Under the pieces are notes generated by a model. It was not told the DNA's origin and searched no databases. It was given only the letters and a program-made list of their open reading frames with translations. Positions 10,050-21,452 of a DNA stretch of 64,000 bases are shown piece by piece. The stretch is from Diplonema japonicum. Lineage: Eukaryota; Euglenozoa; Diplonemea; Diplonemida; Diplonemidae. How positions within the stretch are numbered: position 1 is the first letter of the stretch; the number at the start of each line of letters is the position of its first letter. The stretch spans positions 320,705 through 384,704 of the forward strand of contig OZ025712.1 in NCBI GenBank assembly GCA_964019335.1, read 5' to 3'. The position numbers were made by a program, and so were the translations under genes.

Positions 10050-13000
10050 CTAATAATGTTTACGAATGTTCTTCGGCGTCGATGAATCAATAAATTTAAG
10101 ACCTGAGCTGGACCCAGACGGAGTAGCGGAATACCGAGCCCCAGGTCCCCCACCCGTGCCTGTCCCCTTCGGGGTTGTGCTCCGCCCGTAAACTGCAGAA
10201 GCTAACAAAGATGACGTAGAAGTTCTAGACCGACTGGTAGCCTTTTTTTTTTTTTATTATTTATTTATTTATTTTTTTTTTAATACCCTTGGTTTCGGTC
10301 CCTGTCTCTGCGAAGTCTCAGAGAGTCTCGCTCCCTTCTGCAGCCTGGTGCCCAACTCTTTGGTTCCAACAATTCCCTTTTTAAGGTCCTGCGGTAGAAC
10401 CTCCACGTTAATGAAGCCCTCGTCGGCGTCCTTCAGCAAAGGCGACTCATGTGAAGACGGGTCTGTGGCCATTGGGGATTCCTTCGGGTGCTGCAAGACA
10501 AGCGGACCTACAGTATCTACATGAAGTACAGACCGCCTTGGTGAGTTGGCACGGGGAGAAGAGGTCCTCGACCGAGGTGAACCACCTGCTGACGACGACG
10601 CCTTTCGCTTCACAAGCTTGTCGAAGAGGTTTAGAGAATCGTCATGTTTTTGGCTGAAGTGTTGCGGTGACGAACCGTGGTGCATTTTTTCATAGTCAGT
10701 AAGATATTTTCCTGCAATGGTGTTCACTCTCTCCATACTTATATCCAAGTGATGCTTCACCGATCGGACCGATTCTGTCATGTAACCTGAACTAATCTTC
10801 ATGACACCGCTCCCAGTAGACTGTGCCAACGCCCGTTTGTAGATAGGGTCTTTGGCGAAGCATCTGTGGGTTTCTTTCACACTCTCCTTCACAGCCTTCC
10901 TCAGGTCCATGATGGACTGAACAAGCTCTGCTCTTGTGAACACGATGAACTCGATTTCCTCTTTTTGCTTGACGACCTCCTCTTCGATCTTCTGGAGCGT
11001 GTCTTCCTTTTGCTTCAGCAAATCGATTTTTTCAACGGCCTCGCGTTCCTTTTCCGCGAGCGTTGCTGTTAGATCCTTCACCCTGGCCTCCATTTTTTCA
11101 TCATTGCCGGCTTTCAACTCTTCGTGCTTCTCGGTGAGTGCGGTGTGTTCGATGCTGAATAGTCGCAGTTTTTCCAAAGTTTCTTGCTCGTTGTCCTGAG
11201 CACGGGATAAACGGGCTTTTAATGAAGACAGTTCGCCTGTTTGGCTGTTCAAAGCGGTGTCGGCTTTCTTAAGGTTGGCCACTGACGATGAATGTCGTAG
11301 TAAAACCTCGTTTTCCATGTCTTTTAGCTCGGCGATCACCTTCTTCTGCCTGTCGGCCACATCTTGCAGGTTCATGATGTCGCTCTTCGCGTCTGCCAGT
11401 TGTTTCTTCAACCCGTTTAGTTGAGCCTTAAGCTCATCTTGTGTGGTTGTGTCCCCTTCGAATCTCACCTTCAGCCTCTTAAAGGCGCGGTTGCTGTCCT
11501 CTAGATCTATCGTGAGGTTCTCGATCGTTGTTTCCATTCGTTGTTTCTCTGCGTTCAGGGAGTCGAACGTGTCTTCAAACTGCACTGCCTGTGCCGCTGC
11601 TTCCTTCAGCCGTGCCAACCGGCTTTCCATCGCTTCGTGTTCCACGGTTTTGTTCTTCATCTGGTTCTCGAGGCGGGACTTCTCCATCTCCAGCATTTCA
11701 ACGGTGCACTTCAGCTGCATGGCTTGCTGTGTTTTCTCGCTGTTGGCCTCCTCCGCCGCTGCGATTCTCTCCTTAAGTTGTGCCACGCGTTTGTCGGTTT
11801 CCTCTTCCAGTGCCTGTAGCTGTCTTGTTGTTGTGTCCAGTTCCGTGTTGAGCCTGCTGTTTGTTGCTCTGAGGTTCCCTGTTTCGTCAGCGTGTTCCGT
11901 TCCTTGTTTCTTATGTTGTGCGCGAAGTCCTACCAATTCATTCTCAAGTGTAGCTGCATTGTCGACAGCCTGATCACGCTCCCTTGTGCAGGTGTCCATG
12001 GTGGACGTGTACAGCAAGGATTCCTCCCTTAGCCTCGTGTGCTCCTCACGCCACTTCCTCAGCTCTTCATCTTGCTCGGCGGTCTTCTTAACAAGTTGCT
12101 GGTTCTCTAAGTCTTGTACATGTGCCTTGTCGGCCGCCTGTTGCAGCTGCCTCTTGTATTCTGCGTGCACTGCATCAGCCTCATCTATCTTCCCTGAGAT
12201 TTTCACTTGAACCAAACGGAGCTCGTTGGCCTTGTTCTCCATGTCCTCGTTCACGATTTGAAGTTGTCTTTTCAAGTCAGCGATCTGTCCGTCCTTCCTT
12301 GCCCTCTCTTCCTCGAGCCCGGAGCTGAGATCTTTCATAGATGCTTTGTGTCTGGCTCTGTCTTCTTCGAGTGCCTCGAGGCTTCTGCCATATAACGTTG
12401 TGAGTCTAGACAGCTCCTCTTGAGCGCCTTGCAGTTCGAGAGTGAGTTTCGAGACGTTGCTTTCCAGCTTGCTTGAAGTGAGGGTTTCTTCATCGATTTG
12501 TGCGGTTGCTGAGGCAAGTTTTTCCTGAAGCCTGGCACGCTCAACTGCAGATGATGTCTTCAGCTGCTCCACTGTGGCGTCGTGGCGTGCTTTCAGCGCG
12601 GTCAACTCTTCTTTTGCTTCTTCCAGCAATCTGTTGAGGCCTGCGATCTTCTCGTTGAGTGCTTCCACCTCATGCCCGCTCATGTCCTTCGCACGGTTCA
12701 CGGCCTGTATCAAACCTTCCTCGTAGCCTGCCTTCTCCTGTTCTCTGAGCGATGTCACCCTTCGCAGTTCCCCTTGCGCCATCATGCAATCGTCCTTCAC
12801 CCTTTCTATCTCTGTCTGGAGCCTGTTGTTTGCTGAACGCAGCTTGTCCTCCGAGTCTGTTGCGTTCTCCAGTTTCTTCCGAAAGGTCTCGATGCTGTTC
12901 TCCAAGCGCTGTATCTCAGAGTCGTCAGACGACTTATTGCGGTTGGCACGGACCGCTGCGTCTGCTGCGGTATCCAACTCGAGGCGCAGGGCACGAAGTT

Positions 13001-14276
13001 CCTCTCGCAGCTCCTTTTCTTGAGCCTGGTGCTCGCTTTCAAGCTGCGTGCCGGTTTTCTTTGCGGTTTCGAGTGCGGCTTGCAACTCCTTGATCCGAAC
13101 CTGTTGCTCGTTTTCGCGCTGGGATCTGGTTTTTTTAGAGGCTTCGAGAGCGATCTGCAGCTCTTTATTCTGAGCCTCATGGTCGCCATTCTGTTTCAAC
13201 GCTGCGTCAAGTGCCGTGTGCAGCTCGTCTAGCTGTCTCTGGTTGTCTGTGTCTAGCGAGGCGCTAGACCTGCGTGCCTTATCCAGCTCAGCACGAAGCT
13301 TGTCAGCATCACGCCGCACTGACGAGAGTGTCTCGCTCCTGCTCTTCAGCTCCTCGTTGAGTTCCTCCATTTGGCCGGCCAACGGATTGTCGTCGCCCGG
13401 CGCGTCTTGCAGCTGGAATTCCGCCTTCTGCAGGTTGGTGCGTAGCAGCATCAGAGTTCTGTTCATTTCTTCCTTCTCAAGGGTGAGGCTCTCTACCTGT
13501 CGCTCGGCCGCTTCGCACTGTGTCCTAAGCGCCGCCAGTTGTGAGTCGTCCACACGGGAGGAGTTGGTGCCTTCCTGTGTCATGCTTTTGGAGATGACCG
13601 CCTCGAGGGATTTGTTCTTCTCTTGCAAGTGAGCGATGTTGGATTCCGCGTCTTCGAGCTCGATGGCGAGCTTCTGGATCTCCTGGTCATGCTTGTCCAT
13701 CAGAGAGTTCTCTTTTGAGGACCACTCGTCCGACCACTCCACTTCGCGTTGCTGCAAGCGGGCCTGTGATTGGGACGCCTCTTGCTTGTAGCGTTCAGCC
13801 TCTTGCTTATAGTGTATGGCCTCTTGCTCACAGTGGTCGGCCTCTTGCTTGCAGCGTTCAGCCTCTTGCTTGTAGCGTTCAGTCTCTTGACTGTAGCGTT
13901 CGGCATCTTGTTTGTAGCGCTCAAGATCTGCTTGGTCTTGCTTCGGGTGCTGAAGGATGAGCTGCGCTTGAGTATTGACCAGCTCCCTGCGTAGCATTTG
14001 GAGCTGCTCTGTGGCGTCGTCGAGCTGCATCTGCAAACAGCTGCAGTTCCCGCACACCACCGGTTGGGCTGGGGGCAGCTGGACAGGAGGAGGCAGTATG
14101 GCAACAGGGACGGGCTCCGGGGCATCTTTCGGGCTCCGCATCCGTGTTGGGCTCGTCTGCACCTTCACAGGCACCCACACAGCAGGAGTGGTGTGGCTCC
14201 CCGGAGACGGACTTTCCACCAGCCTGCCATCGAGCCTTGTGGGCGATCTGAACCTACTCTCTCGCGACCATGGCAT
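10050..14276 (-). CDS. large coiled-coil scaffold protein, two exons
   Basis: Exon 1 (14276-10287, 1,330 codons) and exon 2 (10241-10050) join across a 45-nt intron (GTATTA, A-runs, AAAG) to give 1,393 residues. Residues 1-85 are Pro/Ser-rich with SPTR-type sites. A seven-unit heptad block follows, with consensus YKQEAER and variants such as CKQEADH. Then comes nearly 1,000 residues of coiled coil rich in E, K, Q and L, in the style of myosin-tail or basal-body scaffolds. The C-terminus is Ser/Arg/Pro-rich (RKASSSAGGSPRSRTSSPR), then basic and Gly/Thr-rich. I do not recognise an orthologue; coiled coils attract false matches. A cytoskeletal or ciliary scaffold is likely but inferred. A T/C tract ending GCCAG lies 20 nt before the start. 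Confidence 0.75.
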
Positions 14277-14321
14277 TCCCTCCTGGGTGCGTGCTGGCGG
14301 GTAGTGGGGAAAGAAAATCAA

Positions 14322-14359
<38 letters not shown>

Positions 14360-14427
14360 GGCACTTGAACGTTTGTGCGCACCATTGAATACAAACATTA
14401 TAATTACTCTTTCTCCGGTTTCTCTTT

Positions 14428-15903
14428 TCATCCTACGACGCACCTGTCCTTGACCATGGAGATGACCCTCAGAAGGCGGTTCTGGTCTTCGGGATCGGTG
14501 CACCGGTTTCGCGCGCTAAGAAGCGCTTTAAACACCTTTGCCTCACCGATATCGACGCACTGCTCTTGGTAGTTGAGGAGAAGGAGAAGGATGGAGGTTA
14601 CATTCGTGATCAGCGAGCCTTCAGGGGGGAAGGTGTGGAGCACTGTGGTGAGCATGGCAGGAACCCGTGAGTGTCGAAGCGAGACAAGGCGATCCGCATT
14701 ATAAGCGGCGGGGGAGTAGGTCTGTTCCTGAATCTCCCCACGGCAGAACTCACCGAGGAAAGACAGGATGTCGTTCACAATTGTTTCGCTTTCTGTCTTG
14801 GTTTCCTCTAGTTTGGAACGGTTTTGGGGGAGCTGTATATACCCCAAGGTCATCCGAAGCTTATCGACAGCGAGCTTTGGAATCTCTGCTTGGGCAACAT
14901 CAAGCGGCCAACGCTGCGCGAACGCTTGGCAAGCCTTCAAAACACTCCCGACGGTGTTCCCATGAAGGAGCATGCCTTCCCTGTTGCTCCACTTCAACTT
15001 TCGCAGCTCCGACGCGAACTTAATAATCCATTTTTTCTTCACCGCTTCTGCCAGAAACACATAGTCTTCCACAGCATACTTCATAGATACAATATCGGAA
15101 AAGGCCATCAATGTGATGATTCGTTTGTGTGAAGCTAATACGTCGCTTGCGTCCGGTTCTTCCGCGTGCTTCGCGTACTTGTTTATCCGGTTCAGATCGG
15201 CGATTCCAATCATTTGAAGTTTGTCTGGAAACCTCTCTAGAACTTGTTGGAGGTACTCATTGAATGTGAATATGGTAGCACCACCGGTGATGAACTCCGG
15301 GTGTTCGTCAACAACCGTCCTCCACCACTTCACCAATGGGAATCGGGATATCTTTTGCAGGGATGGGTTGTCGGTTCCCGCGCCCTTTAGCATCATGGTC
15401 AGCAGCACCATTCCGTGTGCAAAACCAGAAACGGCAGCGGGTGATTTGTGTTTTGAAGCACGGTTTATAAGATTTGCAACTGATACGATATGCCGCTCCA
15501 CAAGGTCAGGGGTTTTCTCAGGTATCCACTGAACAGTTCTGGAAAGGATGGAACACGTGGGTTTCATCAGTTCAAAGGTTCGTGTTTCGCATAGGGAGAA
15601 GAGGTCATCTAAGGCCCTGGGGTTGTGGAACACCCACGATCCCCACCCGCAGAAATGGCACGCAAGCTCGCTGAAGTTTTCGTCCGGTTTCGGGTCTAAT
15701 AGTGTCAGAGATTTTTCGAGCCTGTACAGCAGGTTTATCATCTCGTCCTCGTCGCCTTTCAAAATCGTTTTTTTTATCCGTTTCCTTTCGAGGCTGAACA
15801 CCTTGTCGAGTTGTGAGGTGTCCGGTTCCCTCATGGAGCCGATCCACTCCGCTTCAAGCTCCCATCGTGTTTTAACCAAGCACCTTAAGGTCCGTCGTAA
15901 CAT
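14428..15903 (-). CDS. hypothetical alpha-helical protein, 491 aa
   Basis: A long intact frame begins MLRRTLRCLVKTRWELEAEW, which is basic and amphipathic enough for a mitochondrial presequence. The rest is predicted helical, with repeated units of about 35-45 residues carrying hydrophobic patches (for example FAHGMVLLTMMLKG). This is reminiscent of helical-repeat organellar RNA-binding proteins, but I see no diagnostic RAP or PPR motif. There is one exon. The ATG is abutted by 25 A (15904-15928), preceded by TTTTCCCAGTG, so a 3' splice-like site sits just upstream of the A-leader. Function is unknown. Confidence 0.6.
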   Translation of the reverse strand: MLRRTLRCLVKTRWELEAEWIGSMREPDTSQLDKVFSLERKRIKKTILKGDEDEMINLLYRLEKSLTLLDPKPDENFSELACHFCGWGSWVFHNPRALDDLFSLCETRTFELMKPTCSILSRTVQWIPEKTPDLVERHIVSVANLINRASKHKSPAAVSGFAHGMVLLTMMLKGAGTDNPSLQKISRFPLVKWWRTVVDEHPEFITGGATIFTFNEYLQQVLERFPDKLQMIGIADLNRINKYAKHAEEPDASDVLASHKRIITLMAFSDIVSMKYAVEDYVFLAEAVKKKWIIKFASELRKLKWSNREGMLLHGNTVGSVLKACQAFAQRWPLDVAQAEIPKLAVDKLRMTLGYIQLPQNRSKLEETKTESETIVNDILSFLGEFCRGEIQEQTYSPAAYNADRLVSLRHSRVPAMLTTVLHTFPPEGSLITNVTSILLLLLNYQEQCVDIGEAKVFKALLSARNRCTDPEDQNRLLRVISMVKDRCVVG

Positions 15904-16026
15904 TTTTTTTTTTTTTTTTTTTTTTTTTCACTGGGAAAATATGAGGATAAAAATATATAAAAAAAAAGGAGGGGGAAAAAAAAAAAGGAAGAGAAAGAAA
16001 AACACTTCCACCCCCCCATTTTGTTT

Positions 16027-18086
16027 TCAACTGTTTTCCACCCTCGGTTCACCTGTGCCATTTACGTTATGCACCGCCTCGGGTGGCGGTGGCGGGGGTG
16101 GTTGTGAATCGTCAGGATCACGGCCTGCTTCGGGTGCTGGAGACGCTGGTTGGATAGCCTGCTGCTGCTCCATGCTCGTTTGCTCGGGCTGAGTCGTCAT
16201 TACTTCGATCGGAGTTACCTCTGTAATCACTTCTTGAGGCATTACGTTTGACCCCTGCAAAAATTGTGTTTTAATAGGGCGGCTGTTCCCGTGAATATAT
16301 TACCCTCCCCCCTCTTTTTTTTTTTGTTTCTCCGAAACTCAGCTCTCATAATCCATTTTTTATGCTTCAAGTATGACCAGGCATCACAAGTGAGATAAAG
16401 CGGGTAAACAGGGTCCCAACATGGAAGGGGGTAAACCCCCTTGCAAGGAAAATATTTCCCGCCATCAATGCCCATGAAGAACTTGGTGTGAATGTACAAT
16501 TTTATCATCATCGTTTCTTTTTTTTTTTCCCCCTTTTTTTTTCTTTGGAGTTTGCCGTGTTCTCCCCTCCCCATTAAAAAGGCCACGGTTTTAAGGGCAA
16601 GCCCACTTCAATCTTTTGATTCTTCCCAAATAAAGAACAAAATCTCCTCTCGACACCAAAACTCAGCTCTCATAATCCATTTTTTATGCTTCAAGTATGA
16701 CCAGGCATCACAAGTGAGATAAAGCGGGTAAACAGGGTCCCAACATGGAAGGGGGTAAACCCCCTTGCAAGGAAATTATTTCCCGCCATCAATGCCCATG
16801 AAGAACTTGGTGTGAATGTACAATTTTATCATCATCGTTAAACGGAGGGAGGAGATCAGCTCTAAATATCGATGGCAGATTGTTGGGAAAGAATGAAGAA
16901 GAAAAAAAAAAAAAAAAAAAAGCCCCTCCCCCAAGATAGCCCCTTCCCGAATCTTAACTCAGCTCTCATAATCCATTTTTTATGCTTCAAGTATGACCAG
17001 GCATCACAAGTGAGATAAAGCGGGTAAACAGAGTCCCAACATGGAAGGGAGTAAACCCCCTTGCAAGGAAATTATTTCCCGCCATCAATGCCCATGAAGA
17101 ACTTGGTGTGAATGTACAATTTATCATCATAGTTAAACGGAGGGAGGGGGGAGGAGGAGATCAGACAGCAGATTGTTAGAAAAGAAAAAAAAGGGGGGTA
17201 AAGCCCTCCTCCCCCCTAGGGCTATGCTGGCATGGAAACGCGTTTCCATGCATTTTTTGAAAAAAAGGGAAACGGAAACGGATACGGAAACGGAAACGGA
17301 AACGTTTCCTTATGTTTCCTTAAGAAGGAAGCCGTTTCCATAAGAATTTTGAAAAGTATGGAAACGGAAACGGGAACGGAAACGGAAACGTTTCCACGTT
17401 TCCTGCCAGCATAGCCCTAGGGGGGGTCATAAGGGGGTCGTTATTTGCCCTTTTTCAGGCTCTTCGCCAAGGGCATTTTGGGCCCTTAAAAAAACTGTAA
17501 CCACCCCAAAAGTGCCCACAAATCACCCAAACCCCCGTTTCCCGATGGTTTCCGGCCCCAGAAGTGCCCAGAATCATGTTCTAATTTTGGGGCCCCCGTT
17601 TGGTACTTTTCCTATGTAATCCTAGGGGCCCCTATTTTATGTTCCCTAGGATTACATAGGGAAAGTACCAAACGGGGGCCCCAAAATTAGAACATGATTC
17701 TGGGCACTTCTGGGGCCGGAAACCATCGGGAAACGGGGGTTTGGGTGATTTGTGGGCACTTTTGGGGTGGTTACAGTTTTTTTAAGGGCCCAAAATGCCC
17801 TTGGCGAAGAGCCTGAAAAAGGGCAAAAAGTGGCCCTTTTTAAGGACCATATGACCCCCCCTACCCCCCCCCCCCCCCCCAAGATAGCCCCTTCCCGAAT
17901 CCTAACTCAGCTCTCATAATCCATTTTTTATGCTTCAAGTATGACCAGGCATCACAAGTGAGATAAAGCGGGTAAACAGAGTCCCAACATGGAAGGGGGT
18001 AAACCCCCTTGCAAGGAAATTATTTCCCGCCATCAATGCCCATGAAGAACTTGGTGTGAATGTACAATTTTATCATCATCGTTAGT

Positions 18087-18122
<36 letters not shown>

Positions 18123-19043
18123 AATAATAATAATAAAACACACACCTCTGTGTTGGTGTAACCCATCCCATCTGACATTGTCATGATGGGTGATGCTGCA
18201 GCAGCAGCTGCAGCAGCGGCGGCGGCTGCCGCAGGTGGCATAAACATCTGGCTGCGCATGTTGAGCGGTGTGGCCATGAACTGCGGCATCATCGAGGGAA
18301 CGAAACCGGGGTACCGTGAAGCCCATGCTTGCTGGGACATGGTGGACATAGCAGACTTCTCGGCCTTTGTAGGCTGCGCGTACTCCTTTTCGATCTCCCC
18401 CTTAGCATGTTCCACCAGCTCAGGCGTCCCTATAACATAAGCCGCCTCTGTGGCTGACGCTTCCCGTGAAGGGATGCGGAGGGTCACACCGTACTTCGTT
18501 TCAAGCTCCTTCCGTTTGATACCACCCTTTCCTATCATTCTTGCAAACTTCTCTGACGTTACGTTTAGTTTCAACTCAACTGCCTCAGGTGCGACAGGTG
18601 CAGGTGTTGGAAGGGCAGTGTGCTGTACAGCGGGTTTAGGAGCCTCGAGAACAGGTGGTGCGGGGGGTCCTGTTGACTCGGTGTCGATGTCCCATAAGCT
18701 TTTCTTCGGTTGTTGTTTGGTTTGGGAATCCATGTCCCTCCCGGGGGAGATGAGCTGTGGTGGTGGTGACATGCTTCGTTGTGGTCTTCTTCTTTGAGGA
18801 TACGACTGTCGTTTGTCCCGCCTGCCTTCTCTTCTTGCTTCCCTTTCGAACTCTCTGTCGCGTCTGTACAGCTTTCTGTCCCTGTCCCGTTCCCTGTCCC
18901 TGTCGCGGTCGTAGCTTCCCGTCCGTCTTCGGTACCGCTCGCCCCTTGGGTCCCGCTCCCGTGTGTCGCGTATCCTTTCCCTTTCCCTTTCCCGTTCCCT
19001 GTCCCTGTCACGGTCGTATCGACGATCCCGTTCATATCGGCTG

Positions 19044-19080
<37 letters not shown>

Positions 19081-19687
19081 TCATACCCTTCGTCCCTGCT
19101 GTACCTACCCCGTTTGTATCTATCGTGATCCTCCCTACTTTGACGAGCGTCGTTCTCAGGATCGTCACGTGAGTGCCGTGCCGCGCGGTACGGGTCGTGA
19201 GGGATGAGTTGGAGATTATTTTGCTTTTTTTTTTTTTCTTTTTTTTTTTTTTGAATACCGATTTTCTAGGGGTTTCTGAGGCCCTTCCTTGTGTGGAAGG
19301 AGTCTGAGAGGAGGAGAGTTGCTGCAATTTTTGATTTTCCGGAGCGGTCGTGGGCTGCATGGTGAGCTGCAGCTGAGTTTCGTCGTCAGAGTCGTTCTCG
19401 ACCTTAACGAGGGCGCTTTGGATGGTTGCCTTTTGTTTCAGAACCTGCTGTTTTTGCCGTTCTTTCAAGAGTGCTTGCTGTGCCTCGGCTTCTGCCCTAA
19501 GGGACGTGACGTGGTCCAGCAGGTCCAGCAGTCCTGTTGCCCGTGCCATCTCCATTACCTTTTCCTTGACAAGCTCTTCATCGAAAGTGAGCCCCTCCTG
19601 CGTTGGCGTAGTCAATATTTTGTTCACATCTACCGGTGCTGGTAGAGCCTGTAGTAGCTCCGACACATTCGGTATGGGCTGGGCCAT
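16027..19687 (-). CDS. KH-domain protein with RD/RE-rich region, four exons
   Basis: Exons 19687-19259, 19223-19087, 19040-18146 and 16254-16027 join to 562 residues with consistent phases. Residues 1-140 are helical, and 150-280 are dominated by Arg-Asp and Arg-Glu dipeptides (RYDRDRDRERERERER), typical of pre-mRNA processing factors. A KH domain with MIGKGGIKRKE follows (about residues 355-420), then a run of 14 Ala and a Pro/Gln-rich tail. The first two introns are 35 and 46 nt A-tract introns. The last is 1,891 nt (GTGTGT to GCAG, 18145-16255) and is filled with repeats. The last-exon join is supported by matching phase and a good acceptor, not by homology. A nuclear RNA-binding or splicing role is inferred from composition. 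Confidence 0.75.
17212..17426. mobile_element. 215-bp palindromic element built of GGAAAC repeats
   Basis: Terminal inverted repeats of about 28 bp (CCCCCCTAGGGCTATGCTGG at the left, its complement at 17398-17426) flank an interior made almost wholly of the hexamer GGAAAC and its reverse complement GTTTCC. There is no coding capacity. It is probably a non-autonomous element with an internal satellite-like core. Confidence 0.75.
17418..17864. mobile_element. 447-bp foldback element with 184-bp arms
   Basis: Arms 17444-17627 and 17644-17827 are reverse complements over 184 bp, with one mismatch that I can see, around a 16-base centre. The outer ends repeat the motif TAGGGGGGGTCATA in inverted orientation (17418 and 17851-17864). 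It abuts the GGAAAC element and shares its CTAGGGGGG border. There is no protein-coding potential. The strong arm identity suggests recent insertion or arm-to-arm conversion. Confidence 0.85.
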
Positions 19688-20105
19688 AGCCTCTTTCTCT
19701 CTTTTCCTTTTTTTAAAAAGAAGAAACCCAACTTTTTTTTCCTTTTTTTTTCTGTCTTGGAATGATGTTTTTTTTTTTTTTTTTCTTTTGTGGGCAAAAA
19801 AGAAAAAAATCTTTTTTCTCTTTCAAAAGAAAAAAAAGGGGGGGAAAAGGAAGCAAATCTCTGGAGGTAAGTGGAATTGGAGAGAATGGGGGGGGGGGAG
19901 GAAAAAAACAAAAACAAAAACTAATTCGGGGCTCCATTTTTTCTTTTTTTTGTTGCTCACGAGCGTTTTTTTTTTTTTTTTTTTTTTACCTTTTAAAAAA
20001 AAGTACTCGTTGCGCTGCGTAATAATTAGTTCTTTTTTCTTTTTTTTTTTTCAAAGTCTCGACAGTAGAACAAAATAGCTAATCTCGGTAAGTAAGAAGG
20101 GAATG

Positions 20106-20144
<39 letters not shown>

Positions 20145-20255
20145 ATACTTTAGAACAATAGAACATGCTGCCGAAGGAAAAAAAGGGGGGGTGAAAGCGT
20201 GACAATGTATTCAGGAAAAAGACTTTCATTATATTGCCCTCTCTCCCCCGTTCCT

Positions 20256-20351
20256 CTACCTCTTATCTTGCCAGGCACTCATGACCTCCGGGGGTGTTCT
20301 CCTCTTTCCTTGTGGCTCGGAACAAAGTAATATAAGGCCATCAGGTTCTCT
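20256..20351 (-). CDS. possible last exon of an unplaced small gene
   Basis: After an A-run ending ACAG, the minus strand reads REPDGLILLCSEPQGKRR, then TPPEVMSAWQDKR and a stop, which is protein-like and without homopolymers. An upstream segment (KDISDL, near 20385-20405) could precede a 36-nt GTTTCA intron in phase. I could not find a convincing first exon before the ATG2 terminator, so this may be a gene fragment. Confidence 0.3.
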   Translation of the reverse strand, partial: REPDGLILLCSEPQGKRRTPPEVMSAWQDKR

Positions 20352-20600
20352 CTGTTTTTTTTTTTTTTGTTTTTTTTGTTTGAAACTAAGTCGGATATGT
20401 CCTTGGTAAAAAAAAAGTGGGAGGGCCCCCATTGGCAGGTTAAATCACATTTTCCCTCTAAAAAAGAAAAAAAAAGGGGGGGATTTTTTGTTCTCTCCAA
20501 AAAGTTTTTTTTTTTTTTTTTTTTTTTTTGTCAGTGTGTCAGTATCAACTAAGAGAAATTTGGAAAAAAAAAAAAAAAAAAGAAATATAGTACAAAGAGG

Positions 20601-20647
<47 letters not shown>

Positions 20648-20724
20648 TAGCACACACGCAAAGGGCTAGAAGCGACGCGTTCCTTTCTTTCTTTTTTTTT
20701 TTCTCCCCTTTCTTTCTCTCTCCC

Positions 20725-21416
20725 TCAGTTTATATCATCTAAGGAGGGATCACGAGGCAACTTGTACAGCACAGTGTGCTCCGCACGACGCTCAGGATCT
20801 AGCGCAGTCATTGAACCTTGTGCAACAGCACACCACCCCCGGAAGATTCCTGCAGAGACATTTTTTTTTTTTTTTTTTTTTTCTTTCACGTACCTCTCAT
20901 CGGCTTCAACATCACCAAGCACAAGGACCTTGCCAGCAACACAATGTAACCATCCCGTATGACCTGAGGGAGCCCGTTCAGAACCTTCACCCCGGCGTGA
21001 AGTTCATCATTAGCCGTCTCAAGGCCCTGTCTCAACCCCTCATATGCCGTGGCTGGCTGGTACGATGCCGGTGGCGGAGGTGCATCCTCGTCCTGTATTT
21101 ATATTTAAAGGATTGTGTTCCCTCCCCTTCCCCCCTCCAAACCTGTGGCGTCTCAAGCGCATTCACACCAGCGCTCACTATACCACCACCTATGATGGCT
21201 GCTTGCTCGGTGAGGTGTACTGCCTCCACCGTGAACTTACAGAGGAAGTCGAGGAAAGCATGGGGCAGACCACTGATTTTTTTTTTTTCTCGTTTTTTTT
21301 TTTTTTTTTTTTTTTTTATTCACGCTACCTAAACGGATTATTACCTTGTCGGTATTCCTCGTAAGGTGCGGAAACCAGGTTCACAGCTTCGTGTCCAATA
21401 CGGGTGACGGATCTGT

Positions 21417-21452
<36 letters not shown>

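Larger units (their letters stand above)
16336..18083. repeat. four copies of a 180-bp repeat inside the KH-gene intron
   Basis: Copies lie at 16336-16515, 16660-16839, 16956-17134 and 17904-18083. All have the same orientation and differ by only a few bases. Copies 3 and 4 share an extra prefix (AGATAGCCCCTTCCCGAAT). Read on the minus strand, copy 1 has an open frame of about 58 codons (KLYIHTKFFMGIDGGKYF and onward), while the other three share a TAA at the same site. Each unit contains the small hairpin AAGGGGGTTTACCCCCTT, or a one-base variant of it. Confidence 0.9.
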
